Assembly (NCBI GenBank): GCA_964396555.1
Contig: CAYNFX010000004.1
Location: forward strand, 1 to 49,771
Reading direction: 5' to 3'
Origin: Geofilum sp964396555
Lineage (GTDB): Bacteria; Bacteroidota; Bacteroidia; Bacteroidales; Marinilabiliaceae
DNA: 49,771 bases
Part shown: piece after piece, positions 23,575 through 34,300 of the stretch
How the letters are laid out: each line of letters starts with the position of its first letter
Numbering within the stretch: position 1 is the stretch's first letter
Made by a program: the position numbers and the translations under genes
The notes under the pieces: generated by a model
Databases searched by the model: none
Told to the model about the DNA's origin: nothing
Seen by the model: the letters and a program-made list of their open reading frames with translations, nothing else

Positions 23575-26361
23575 TTAGTTTTGGGTTTCATACAACACAT
23601 CAATAATAAAACCTCCGCTGCCTGACAGATAGTTTTCAGAGAAGAAGTTCTGATATGCTTCAAGATTTCCGGTTTTCAGAAGGACCTTAAGGTTGGCTTC
23701 TGATGCAGCCATTATCAGAGCTTTGTTGATAGTTCCAACATTCATCAGGCGGGGGTTTGAGCGAAGTGCATAGAAATAATCCATAGCTTCGCGATTATTG
23801 TTGAATGAGCTTATACTAATAAGCCTTTGTCCGTTAGGCAAAGTATGCGCCTCCAACTCATAGTCAGCAATCAGGAAGCGATTGAAATTGTAGTCAGCCA
23901 GGTTAAAGATCAGCCTGTTGATGTCGGCATCAGCACTCACAATTACAAAGATACTATGAGCGGATGATGGCTCGAAAACAAACTGAGGTCCAAAGGCCGT
24001 AATGCCTGATTCGCCTGTACCAGCCATGTCATCCTGGGCATTCACATCTCCGTAGGCAACAGGCCCAGAGGCCGGTTGCATGCCTTCATCCAGCATTGCA
24101 AGCCAACTATCGGCCATCCTTCCTTCCAAGCTTTCAGGATATTCGCCTGACAATTCCTGCAAATCTCTTACAAAACCGTCCTTACGACCCAGTTTTCCAT
24201 TGTTGATTGCCGAGAGTAGTAATGTTTTTCGTTCAAGTGATGGATCGGGATTACCCTTCATGATAATAGAGGTATAGGAGAGGGCTTCTTCAAAGCTGTT
24301 GCTCCTGTATGCATTGTATGCCTCTTCGTAGCGCGTATACAGTTCTCTTGATGCCTGATAGAGCTTGGAAGCATATTCAGGATCTTTCACAAATGGAGCA
24401 TAGTATCCATCGGGGAAGCGTCGCAGCAAGGTTGATCCTGCAAACTGGGACTGTTGTTCATTACCTGCAACAAGCTGAGCCCTGTAGCTCCAGAATAAGG
24501 CCTGTTCTGCCAGTTCATGATCAGGATATTCGCGGAGCAGTGAAGACAGTAGGTCGTTAGCCTGTTGCGGAAGGTTGAAGTAATCCAACAAAACAAGGGC
24601 TGCCTTGAAGTAGGCCTCGGCCTTGAGCTTGTGAGATGCTTCAATATCCTCTTCAGAGCGCGGAATTGAAACTTTCAGTTTATCAATGCTGGGCACTTCG
24701 TCATAATTGCCAGGAGCTCCGGTAGGAATAGGCCCTGCTCCGGGCATTTCCTGGGGTCGTTCACCTGGGTCTCCGGGGAGTGCCGGTGGTTGTGAGATGT
24801 CGGATATTGCAATGGCACTCTTGTCAGAGCGACGCCAGTTGTCCTCTGCCGGTCTGCGGCCCCAGCGCTTTTCAAACTCCATCTTACCAAGGGTGACCAT
24901 GGTGGGGTTGTAAAAGTACCATTCACCACGTCCATCTTGACTGCCGTAAATCTGGGATGACATACTTTTCTGCAGCAGGGGATCGAAACCAGTGTTATAG
25001 TCTGATTCTATCCCGCTTACATTCTTGTTGAGACGAGCCTGCTTTTCAGCTTCCACATAGGCTTCCAGATAGGAATTGAGTTCCTCATCTGTCATGCTTG
25101 CCAGCCTTTGCAGACTGTCCTGTGTGTTGATAGTATTCAGGTGAGCTGCAAGATCCTTTAGTCCTCTGTGCCTGAAATTGAGTTGTTCAAGTCTTGGGTC
25201 AGTATGGGGAATATTTATCAGAGCACTGTCATAATAGGCATAGGATGCCATGTAATCAGTGAGGTCGAAATATATGTCACCCATGTTGAGGAAGGTCTCA
25301 GCCAGCAGGTCCTTACTGCCTAAGTTGTAACCTGCTGCCAGCCTTAGATTGACAAGGGCCTGAAGGGTATCCTGCCCATGCAGTGCGAGCCTTGCCTTTG
25401 TCATATAGATTCTGTCCCTGTATTCCTGGTTCTTGAACTGTCCGGCCATACGATCCAGTCCCATGCCGGTCTCCCCGATATTTCCATTCAGTTTGCTTTC
25501 AAGTAGCATAGCATTTAGCCTGGCTGTTACTTCCATGTCATATCCCGGAGAAGAGCGTGCTACCTTCAGATAAGCATCTTTTGAATTTTCAAGACGTCCG
25601 GCTTTTTCAAGAAGCTGGGCAAGGATGTAGTTGCGTCTGGATCTGTCCCACTTGTCACTGGCTCCCTCGGCTGCTGCTGTAACGAAAGGGATGGCACTGT
25701 TATATTGACCGGAACGGATGAGGTATTCGGCATAGGTTGCCATGTAGTCTGCATAGTACTTTGCCGGAGCATCACCAAGAGCATCATAGCGGTCGAGAAC
25801 TATGCGTGCATTTTCGAAGTCACCCATTTCGATACGGGTCCTTGCCATCCAAATAAGGGCTTCATGCTGGACCTTCTTGCCGGGGAAATCTCTGAAAGCA
25901 TATTCAAGTGCAGTAAGGGCATCATAGTACTCATGATTGAAAAGGTGAGCCTTGCCGATAAGGATATAGGCGTCTGCTACAACCTTGTTGAATTCTCTCT
26001 GATTATAAAATGCAACCTGTCTGGGGTTGTTGCGGTCTGGGCGCCCTTTGGGGCGCACAGTAATACTTTTCTTTTGGATAATCTTCAGGCCTTTTGCTAT
26101 CGCATTGTCCATATCCCCTTTGACAGCACCTGCCTTTTCTTCCCCGCTATAGGGAAAGAGTGGAAGAATCCTTGTGAATTGATCCTGATGATTTTGTCTC
26201 AGCTGTTCCTCCCCGCGTTGAAAGTTCTGTTCCCCGTTAAAAAGAATATTATAGCGGGCAGTCATGGCATTATGGTTCCTTGACAGCCAGGTGTTTTTTT
26301 GAGTTGAACAGGAAGCAAGCCAAAACAAGGCTGAGAATAATATTAATTTTCTTATCGGCAT
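23575..26361 (-). CDS. porW: T9SS component PorW/SprE, TPR lipoprotein
   Basis: 928 residues. The lipoprotein signal has its lipid cysteine at residue 18 (FWLASCS), then STQKNTWLSRNHNAMTARYN, the hallmark opening of the SprE/PorW family, with YNILFNGEQNFQRGEEQL after it. Tetratricopeptide-like helical repeats fill much of residues 110-430 and again 560-720 (AYILIGKAHLFNHEYYDALT; AYFKAALVLLDYFNLPQQAN). Between them is a proline/glycine-rich linker (about 520-560). The C-terminal 150 residues are a separate alpha/beta domain (SIFVIVSADADINRLIFNLA). PorW links the outer-membrane translocon to the PorKN ring or regulatory parts of T9SS in P. gingivalis. Its position directly before porX supports the assignment. 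Confidence 0.93.
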   Translation of the reverse strand: MPIRKLILFSALFWLASCSTQKNTWLSRNHNAMTARYNILFNGEQNFQRGEEQLRQNHQDQFTRILPLFPYSGEEKAGAVKGDMDNAIAKGLKIIQKKSITVRPKGRPDRNNPRQVAFYNQREFNKVVADAYILIGKAHLFNHEYYDALTALEYAFRDFPGKKVQHEALIWMARTRIEMGDFENARIVLDRYDALGDAPAKYYADYMATYAEYLIRSGQYNSAIPFVTAAAEGASDKWDRSRRNYILAQLLEKAGRLENSKDAYLKVARSSPGYDMEVTARLNAMLLESKLNGNIGETGMGLDRMAGQFKNQEYRDRIYMTKARLALHGQDTLQALVNLRLAAGYNLGSKDLLAETFLNMGDIYFDLTDYMASYAYYDSALINIPHTDPRLEQLNFRHRGLKDLAAHLNTINTQDSLQRLASMTDEELNSYLEAYVEAEKQARLNKNVSGIESDYNTGFDPLLQKSMSSQIYGSQDGRGEWYFYNPTMVTLGKMEFEKRWGRRPAEDNWRRSDKSAIAISDISQPPALPGDPGERPQEMPGAGPIPTGAPGNYDEVPSIDKLKVSIPRSEEDIEASHKLKAEAYFKAALVLLDYFNLPQQANDLLSSLLREYPDHELAEQALFWSYRAQLVAGNEQQSQFAGSTLLRRFPDGYYAPFVKDPEYASKLYQASRELYTRYEEAYNAYRSNSFEEALSYTSIIMKGNPDPSLERKTLLLSAINNGKLGRKDGFVRDLQELSGEYPESLEGRMADSWLAMLDEGMQPASGPVAYGDVNAQDDMAGTGESGITAFGPQFVFEPSSAHSIFVIVSADADINRLIFNLADYNFNRFLIADYELEAHTLPNGQRLISISSFNNNREAMDYFYALRSNPRLMNVGTINKALIMAASEANLKVLLKTGNLEAYQNFFSENYLSGSGGFIIDVLYETQN

Positions 26362-26419
26362 CAGCTGAACGGCAATGATTCAATAATAAAACAGCGATTT
26401 CGGGCATTTATTTTGCCAC

Positions 26420-26463
26420 ACGGTAAATATAGTTTAATTAGTTTTAGAACTTAAATTTACCGT
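26420..26463. repeat. Inverted repeat in the porW / response-regulator divergent region
   Basis: ACGGTAAAT (26420-26428) and ATTTACCGT (26455-26463) are perfect 9-bp inverted copies separated by 26 nt, inside the 130-nt region between divergent genes. The right arm overlaps a near-consensus -7 element for the plus-strand gene, TAAATTTA (26452-26459). This is a candidate two-site operator. Confidence 0.45.
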
Positions 26464-26491
26464 TAATCAAGTTGAATCACACAGGCCTGAG

Positions 26492-27829
26492 ATGGAAATA
26501 TTCGTCGTTGAGGATGACAAGTTGTTTAATAGTCTGATAGCAAATGCACTAAAGAAGGAAAAGGATTTGAAGATCAGCACCTTTTTCAACGGAGGTGACC
26601 TACTCAGACATATGTCAGAGCATCCTGAAGTCATTACATTGGATATAGGATTGCCTGATTATTTTGGGCTTGATCTGCTCGGGCAGATCAAGCGGCTGAG
26701 TCCATCAACCGAGGTGATAGTAATTTCCGGGCAGGATGACCTCAAGCTTGCTGTTCAGATGCTTAAGCACGGGGCTTATGATTATATAGCCAAGGATGAG
26801 AATGTGAGGGAGAGGCTTCTTCACTGCATTAACCATATCAAAAGTAAATTCAAGATAAGTCAGGAGTTAAGCAGGCTGAAGTCTGAGATTTCTGAACGTT
26901 ACTATGACTTCGAGGAGATAGTGGGCGAGAGTCGCAGCATGAAGCGGGCCATGGCCCTTATGGAGAAGGCAATCAGAATGCCTAATGTGAATGTCCTGTT
27001 GTGCGGAGAAGAGGGGACGGGCAAGAGTATGATCTCCAGGGTTATACATTATAATTCCCAGAGGGCAGGGATGCCTTTTGTGACTTTCAGTGTAGGTGCT
27101 GTTCCCCCGGGAATGGTAAGGGAAGAGCTCTTTGGTATTGAGGAATTAAGGTATGGTGCTATACCTATGTCAGGCAAGATAGCTGAGGCGGCCAACGGAA
27201 CCTTGTTTATTGAGGACATAGAGCTCCTGCCTCCTGATGTGCAGTTTACCCTGCTTAGCTGCCTTGTTGGCAACCTTAAATTATCTCAAAGCAAGATGAC
27301 TAAAGGTCTTAAAGTTAGAATTATTGCAGGATCGACTATCGACCTGGCAGAGGAGGTAAGGGGTAAGCGCTTCAGGGAGGATCTGTATTTCCGACTGATG
27401 GGGATACCAATCTACCTTCCTTCATTGCGAGAGAGAAAGAAGGATATCATATTGCTTGCAGGAATTTTCCTTGCTGAATTTTGTAAGAATAATGGGATGG
27501 AAAAGAAGGAGCTTAGTGCGGCTGCCAACAGAAAGCTGCTAAAGTATCCATACCCCGGCAATGTGCGTGAGCTAAAGGCAGTTATCGAACTGTCTGCGGT
27601 TCTTACTGATACTTCAGTAATTGATGATGAGCATATAATATTTAACAACACAGCCTCTGTAACTGAGTTTTTTAGTGAAGAAATGACAATGAAGCAGTAT
27701 TCCGACAAGATTATCAGGCATTATCTTGAGAAGTATCATAATGATGTTCAGATGGTTGCTGCAAAACTTGGTATAGGGAAGTCAACTATTTACAACCTGC
27801 TTAAGAAGTGGGATGAGCAGGGGGAATAA
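26492..27829 (+). CDS. NtrC-type response regulator with degenerate GAFTGA and Walker B
   Basis: 445 residues, the NtrC three-domain layout. The receiver domain is complete (Asp8/Asp9 in VVEDDK, phospho-acceptor Asp51 in TLDIGLPD, Lys101). The AAA+ domain (about 140-380) has Walker A LLCGEEGTGKSMISR, an arginine-finger region FREDLYFRL, and PYPGNVRELKAVIELS. A Fis-type helix-turn-helix (about 415-440, MVAAKLGIGKSTIYNLLKK) ends it. Two key parts differ from sigma-54 activators: the GAFTGA loop that contacts sigma-54 is replaced (ELFGIEELRYGAIPMSGK, residues 219-224 at the GAFTGA position), and Walker B is LFIEDI instead of LFLDEI. It may regulate without sigma-54. It is divergent from porW-porX with an inverted repeat between. 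No histidine kinase is adjacent. Confidence 0.88.
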   Translation: MEIFVVEDDKLFNSLIANALKKEKDLKISTFFNGGDLLRHMSEHPEVITLDIGLPDYFGLDLLGQIKRLSPSTEVIVISGQDDLKLAVQMLKHGAYDYIAKDENVRERLLHCINHIKSKFKISQELSRLKSEISERYYDFEEIVGESRSMKRAMALMEKAIRMPNVNVLLCGEEGTGKSMISRVIHYNSQRAGMPFVTFSVGAVPPGMVREELFGIEELRYGAIPMSGKIAEAANGTLFIEDIELLPPDVQFTLLSCLVGNLKLSQSKMTKGLKVRIIAGSTIDLAEEVRGKRFREDLYFRLMGIPIYLPSLRERKKDIILLAGIFLAEFCKNNGMEKKELSAAANRKLLKYPYPGNVRELKAVIELSAVLTDTSVIDDEHIIFNNTASVTEFFSEEMTMKQYSDKIIRHYLEKYHNDVQMVAAKLGIGKSTIYNLLKKWDEQGE

Positions 27830-27834
27830 AAAGA

Positions 27835-27862
27835 AACCGCCTCGCTTGGGGGCGAGGCGGTT
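27835..27862. terminator. Intrinsic terminator between the response regulator and gcvH
   Basis: An 11-bp perfect stem (AACCGCCTCGC, 27835-27845; GCGAGGCGGTT, 27852-27862) with a 6-nt loop lies between convergent genes. On the minus strand it is followed by a T-rich tail (TTTCTTTTTATT), so it mainly serves gcvH; the plus-strand tail (TTATAATG) is weak. Confidence 0.85.
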
Positions 27863-27892
27863 ATAATGCATAAACACTAGGCAAAAGCGTTA

Positions 27893-28270
27893 TTAACCTA
27901 TGAGGGCTTTGTATTGTTCTGCTGAAAGAAGTTTGTCTATCTCTGCTTTACCCTTGATCTCAACCTTTACCATCCATCCTCCGTCGTAAGGATCTTTGTT
28001 TACCAACTCAGGCTGCGATTCAAGATTTTCGTTTACCTCTATTATAGTTCCCGAAAGGGGCATATAAAGATCAGAGACTGTCTTGACTGCCTCTATTGTA
28101 CCAAAAACCTCTTCCTGTTCCAGTTCTTCATCTTCGGTATCAATCTCAACGAAAACGATGTCGCCAAGTTCACCTTGTGCAAAATCAGTAATGCCTACTG
28201 TTGCAATGTTTCCCTCTATTCTGACCCACTCATGGTCTTTTGTGTACTTTAAGTTTTCAGGTATATTCAT
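27893..28270 (-). CDS. gcvH: Glycine cleavage system H protein
   Basis: 125 residues, standard length. The lipoyl-bearing lysine lies in the EAVKTVSDLYMPLSG motif (about residue 62), preceded by FVEIDTEDEELEQEEVFGTI and followed by PYDGGWMVKVEIKG. H protein carries the aminomethyl group between the P, T and L proteins in glycine breakdown; those genes are not in the window. It lies 81 nt downstream of sprA, on the same strand, in the order gcvH-sprA-ruvA that is conserved in many Bacteroidota. Confidence 0.97.
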   Translation of the reverse strand: MNIPENLKYTKDHEWVRIEGNIATVGITDFAQGELGDIVFVEIDTEDEELEQEEVFGTIEAVKTVSDLYMPLSGTIIEVNENLESQPELVNKDPYDGGWMVKVEIKGKAEIDKLLSAEQYKALIG

Positions 28271-28351
28271 GACGCTGAATTATAAGATTTCGAATCAAAA
28301 TTAACGAATTTTTATTAGAAGGTCAGTTTTTACTTAATTATTTATCTGGTA

Positions 28352-31300
28352 CTACTGAGTAAGTGAAAACCTGAAGTTTACCCCAAAGCTGCTATTTGTG
28401 ATAGGGTAGCTTGTTGAGATATAAGGAGAGTTGAGTTGCCTGTCGTAAAACAACTGCATATTGAACCTGTCACTCAGTACATAGTCAGCGGTGAACTTAA
28501 GTGTTGTGATCTTCTGGCCGGAAGTAAGCTGGTTGACAGCTTCTTCGATCCGTCTTATAACTGAGAAGTTGTCCCTTATCGAGATGTCGGCTCTCAGGTT
28601 AAGGTCTGAGGATAGTTTCTTTGCGTTCTTACCAGAACCCAGTATCATATCCATCTTGTCAAACCTGTAACCAAGACCTACAACATATTCATCGTTGTAG
28701 TTTTCGATAAGCTGGTTGTTGTTAAGACTCAGGTTGATAATGCGGCTTTTCTTGTATTCGAAGCGGGTCGATAGTGAGTTGTTCCACACGATGTTGGCCA
28801 TGATTAAGGGGGCAAACTGCTCAGATATTGACACCCCGTTGATCTGGTACTTGGGAATAAAGTTGCCCTTTTCGTCCCTTATATAGCTGAAGCCGTCTCG
28901 CATCTCCTCCCAGTCGAAGTTTGTAATAAACTGTCCAATGTTGTAAGTTGACCTATAAGAGTGGCTCAGGTCGAATGAGCGGATATACTTCTTAAGCCAG
29001 TTGATACGAGATAGGCCGTCGTAGTTGATAGTCCAGTTGGGCCTTATCTGAATCAGTGAAGGTATGGCATCCAGGAAGATGTTGTTGGCACTCTTGCCGC
29101 TATAAGCTGCAAGGAAGGCAGGGATCATAACATCCTGAGATGTCAGTGAGTACCCATCAGTGCCATTGCTTGCACCCAGTCCGTCTTCCGGATAGCCTTC
29201 AGGACGGTAAGGTCTGCCCTCTAGCACTGCATATGGTGATCCGGAGTAAATATCTGTCGGGAAGTTGTAACCTTGTCTCTCTTCGCCTAATCTTTGTGCT
29301 ATGATCTGCCTGTTCTCAAGGAAGCGGTCAAACACCTCGGACTGATAAACCCCTTTCTTTTCAATATTCCTGAAGGCTGTCCTGAAAGTGTTGACAGTCA
29401 TTGATAAAGAGCCGTTTTCCATTGTGTTGTATGCCTCAAAGCCGCCATCTCTGTACAGGTAGTATTCGTTGATACCCTTTTGAAACCTCCTGTTGGCCGT
29501 CAGATTGATCTTAAGGCCGTTGAGAGGCTCGAGTTGCAGGCGGATGGTGATTTCCTGACTGTGGGTCATTGTGTAGGGTGTGTTGAGGGTTGAGTCAGTA
29601 GTCAACCAGTTCTTTTGTGCAGCTTCCAATGCGAAATCCCGATCCTGCCATCCCAGAATAAAGGGTAAACCAGGGGCGCTTGCTCCTTCATAATTTGAAG
29701 TCCCCAGGAATTTTGATCTCGGCAAATAACCCGGAAGGATGGTTCCATTATTTTCTGAGTAGGTGAGGGACACATTCCTGACTCCGGTCAGGAATCTGAA
29801 TGCAAATTCCTTAACTTCCTTACCTGGCTTCTTTTGTTCAGTCTTTTGTCCTGACACCATGATCCTTGCATTGCTGGCATCCTGGCTTGGGGTAAAGATC
29901 AAAGTGTTGTTATCAACAATCTTTTGTTCTCCCCTGATGGGATGTCCAGATTCGTTGAAAACGCGTGCGGTGACATTTGAAGTTTCCAGACGGTGGTTGA
30001 TTGTGAGGCTTTCTCCAGACTTTAGTTCCAGGTTGTGTTGGGTATAACGCACGGTCTCTCCCTGCTGGTTGTTGTTCTGGGCAGTACTTCGTCCACGCTG
30101 TGAACTCTGGGTCAGAGTCCTGAGGTAGGACGACTTATTGTACAGGCTTGTAAAGTTAAGTTGGGCATTACCCTGGATTGAGTTGGAGTTACGTATTGTA
30201 TTACCCCATTCATATTCCAGGGCTGTTACCGGTCCCTGCTGCCAGTTGTAAAGTGCTCCATAGTTGACTGATGCTGAAGTCCAGTCGAGCAGCGGCAGCT
30301 TGTTAATTGGAATCTGGTAACTGACACTTAGGTTGTGCTGATAATTGGTGGTTCTTCCAAGATTAAGGATATTGGACATCACGGAGTCCTTCCAGAGTTC
30401 ATAGTCATCACGGTAACGATTTTTGTTCACCGGTCCCTCAGGTTCGTCAATAATTGCGTTGTTGCTAGACCTGAAATCCATTTTAAGGCCTTTTGTCAGA
30501 TTGTAAGTAAGTTCAAAATGCCTGTTCCAGTAAAAGTCCTTATTGACACTGACAGGGATTTTAAAAGATGGATTAGAGATGTTTCTGAGTTGTTCCTCAC
30601 GATAGCCCCTGCTGACTTCCCAGCGGTAACCCAACTGTGTAGGAGCAAGATAAAAGTTGAAGTCACGAACCAGGGCCAGGGACTTGCCCTTGATGCTCTT
30701 GAAAGGCTCAATGGGTTTAGGCCTGTTTAGGAAATTGTATGCAAGTATTCCCCTGTAGTTCTTGTCAGTCAGGTTTTCAGTATCTATGTTCCTTCTGTAT
30801 GTCTCATTGTATGAGTAGGTAGCACTCAGGTTTGATGGTGAATAGAAAGGCACATCCGTGCTCTTGGGCTGCAAACGAACGTTTGTAAAGTTGATACTCT
30901 TCCTCTGGGTATAATCCTGGGAAATATTTCTGATACTGTCACGTTCGGACTTTGTTTCGGCATTCTTAAGAGCTATCTCCAAAGGGATATCAGGGTCGAG
31001 CGGGTAGTATTCCGGAGTGGCTACCTGTTCGCTATACCCGGCATAGAATGGTATAGAAACACGACTGTTGGGTCCGACAAATTTGCCCAATTCAAGATTT
31101 GTTGCAACGTCATACTGATAAAAGTCTTCCTTGCTACGTTCGTTGACGCTTTGGTCAATACTACCGAATCCCGTTGTACTTGCTCTTCCTGCAAGAGATA
31201 CTGAGCCCAGATCAGCAAGTTTGATATTCATACGGCTGTTGGCAGCCCATCCTCCTTCTTCGTTGAAGTCGGTTAGTCTAAGTTCGTTAACCCAGATCAC

Positions 31301-34300
31301 GGCCGATTTATCATCACGGGCGTCGTTGCGAACCCCGATCATGATGGTCTTAACATTAGCAAGATTTGGATTACCCTTTATTTTTACCTTGTTAGATGGT
31401 TTATCGGGATCGAACCACTGGTATTCAGAAGTTAGGCGTACCGAGGAGTTTTGCACCCTCATTGCATCATTACGCCGCAATTTGACCTGTTGAAACAGGT
31501 CTAGCGGTACATCGAGCCTGTTTTCGTCAGGCCATACTGTGTGCCTGTGTGAAACATTCTCATTAACGTAAAGACCCGGAGGTGTCAACTTAAGTGGTAA
31601 CTCGTATTCGTAGTAGTTGTTTTGGTAGTCAGTACCCAGCCGTATAAACACAAGCATTTCACCGTCTTTTAGGTCATCTCCTTCTAATGCTTCGGCATGA
31701 ACATCCATCTTAATTCGTTGGTACTGCCTTATGTCCATTCCAATGTTTTTGTAGACCGAACGAGCATCCCCGCTGGCAAGGTCAGTTACCTTGAGAGAAA
31801 GCGACTGTTCATTGAGCTCTCTTACTGACGGATTGGCTGGGTCGATAACACGGTCAACGCCAGGAGGAAGGATGTACGGTATCGGTTCTCGACGACCGTT
31901 CTCTTCAATATTGACTGCCGATACGTCAAACTCAGTATTGGGATTTGGATTTACATTATCCCCTATCTGGAACAAGTCTTTTTCATACCTGCGCCATTCT
32001 GCCCTTATCAGGTCAAGTGTTGCAAAACGAAGCACTATAGTGTCTTCGAAATCGTTGAGGAACATCCTCATGAAACGAACTGATCGCAGGTCTTCAATAT
32101 CACCAACTACTGTATCAGGAGCGTTGACGGGGATCTTAAACTGATACCAGGTTACTTCCTCGACACTTCCGTTTTCAAGTTTGACTGTATTTGTTACTAC
32201 ATCACTGATATAGTTATTTCCTATCTGCATCTGGCCGGGTTCGATACGTATCTGGTACTGGAAGTAACTTTCCGACTCGCTAAGAGTGTTGTCGCGGTTG
32301 ATATCTTCTCCGTCTGGGATATTGGTTCCTGCAGTACTGAATGATTCTCCTGAGTATTCCGAGGGCTTTGAGTTGCCTTCAGGATTGTTGTAATACTTGT
32401 AGCGGTCTAGGATACTTACCCTCATTCTGTCTAGGTCTGCTCCCCTGAAGTAGCGGAAATCATCTCCGGCAGGGTCGTTGATAAAAGTCCTGTAAGCCTC
32501 TTCGCTTAGCTGTCCCTGGGCATACATGTTTTCTATCGCATCAAGGAAGGCATTATTGCCTTGTCTTAGAAAATGTCTTTCGGCCTCCGAGCTCATGCCG
32601 TCCAGACCCACATCCTGCATAAGCCGTGTTTGAGGATCGTTGCTAAATGCGTTTACAAGACTCTGACGTTTGGGGATGTAGCCCCAAACGGTAGAATCCA
32701 CGTCAAAGGGTTCACCGGGTCCCGGCAAACCCTGTTCGAAAAATTTCCTGCCATCCTTAAGAATGTCTTCGGATATATCTCCAAGGTTTATATAAAGATA
32801 TCCTCCTTCATGAGTCCCTTCGTCATAGATAAAGGGGTCCATAAGCCAGAACTCGATATGATCAATGTTGGATGCCTCAAAGTCATTAGTGTCAATCTTA
32901 CGCATGATACCGGCCCAGTTTTGTCTGGGATTTTTAAGGCTTCCGTCAGGGTTGAGATTTGTGCTGAAGTTGTAAGGACCTCTTTCTGTCGGATAATAGG
33001 CAAGATTGAGTACTGAAATATTTGTTGGTTCACCGTATGCCGGGTTTTTGTTGGGGAAGATTTCCCTTTCATAAACCTCACGAACATAGTGGTTGGATCG
33101 GGCATCCTTGTCACGACGTATATGGTCAGGCGTTAGATTTGTGTTACGCAGGAATAACGGGTCTATATGATACCATGCCAGCCGTGCCCTTCCAAAGCCG
33201 TATCGCAGGTCATTGCTTAGTGAAGCGTAGGGGAAGATCTGATCCTGCCCCTGAGGCGCACTTGCTAGTTGCCATGCTTCACGGTGTTTCATATCAATAG
33301 GTATCTTGGTACCCTCAAAGTCGTCGATATAAGAGTTGCCCTCCCTTTTTATAACATTTGGGTGGCCGGGAATCAGCTGTGCAAATTCAGCCTCAAAAGA
33401 AATAGATGATGGAGTCTTGGTCTGTATCAGAGGCAGTTTGTCGATAAGACTTGTTAGCAGGTTGGACTGTGTATAATATGAAGTATTAAGTCCCCATATT
33501 GTATTGGCAATAGGCTCATCGCCAAAGGCAACTTTTTGGGTAAGAGGCCTTTCTCTAAGGTGCATTACTGTAGCCCCAACATTGAAGTCTTCACTGAAGC
33601 GGTAGTCGAGGTGTGTACCTAGCAGCGTTTTGGTCTGCAGGTTGAACAATGACTGGTTTTCCAGCGAAACCTGAATCGGTGTTCCAGATTCAAGAAGGCC
33701 ACTGTTGAGTATGGTTATACGTCCGGCAGTATAGTCTACCGAATAGTCGATATTTTCGGTTAGCTTAAGACCTCCGGCAGTCACTATGACAGAACCACGT
33801 GGGATATTAAAGGCGTTGAGAGATATCTCTGCTCCGGCAGAGGACTTGTAAGAACCAACAAGTCTGTACTTGTTTTTTTCAGCAGCCTGACCTGCAACAG
33901 TCAGAGTGGAGTCGTACAGTTCCTTGAATACAAACTTGTCCCTTATTGAAGCCGGCAGGCTTTGGAGCTTCTCTTCCATATATGAACCGAAGGGTTGCAA
34001 TACCGGGAAGATAATTCTGCCCTGATCGGGTGCGATTGTGAAGCCCGATACAAAGTCGAAGGCCCCGTCTGGGTAAGGCTCAAGTTGTTTGTTCAACCTG
34101 TCAAGGTTGAGCATTGAAATAAACAACTTCCCATTGTGTTCTCCATCCTCGTTGAATGTAGTGATGTAACTTCCTACTGAATCGTTCATAAAGGCCACGT
34201 TCATCCTGAAATCGTCCGGACTGACCTGATAAGCTCCGATCGAGTAAATATTTTTCATCATGAGCTGCCAGGTCTTCATACGTGGACTGAGACTTGTACC

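Noticed and set aside
25705..26283. 192-codon open frame on the plus strand opposite porW
   Set aside because: It is wholly antisense to the well-supported porW gene, has no recognisable motif or start context, and reads as a shadow of the opposite coding frame.
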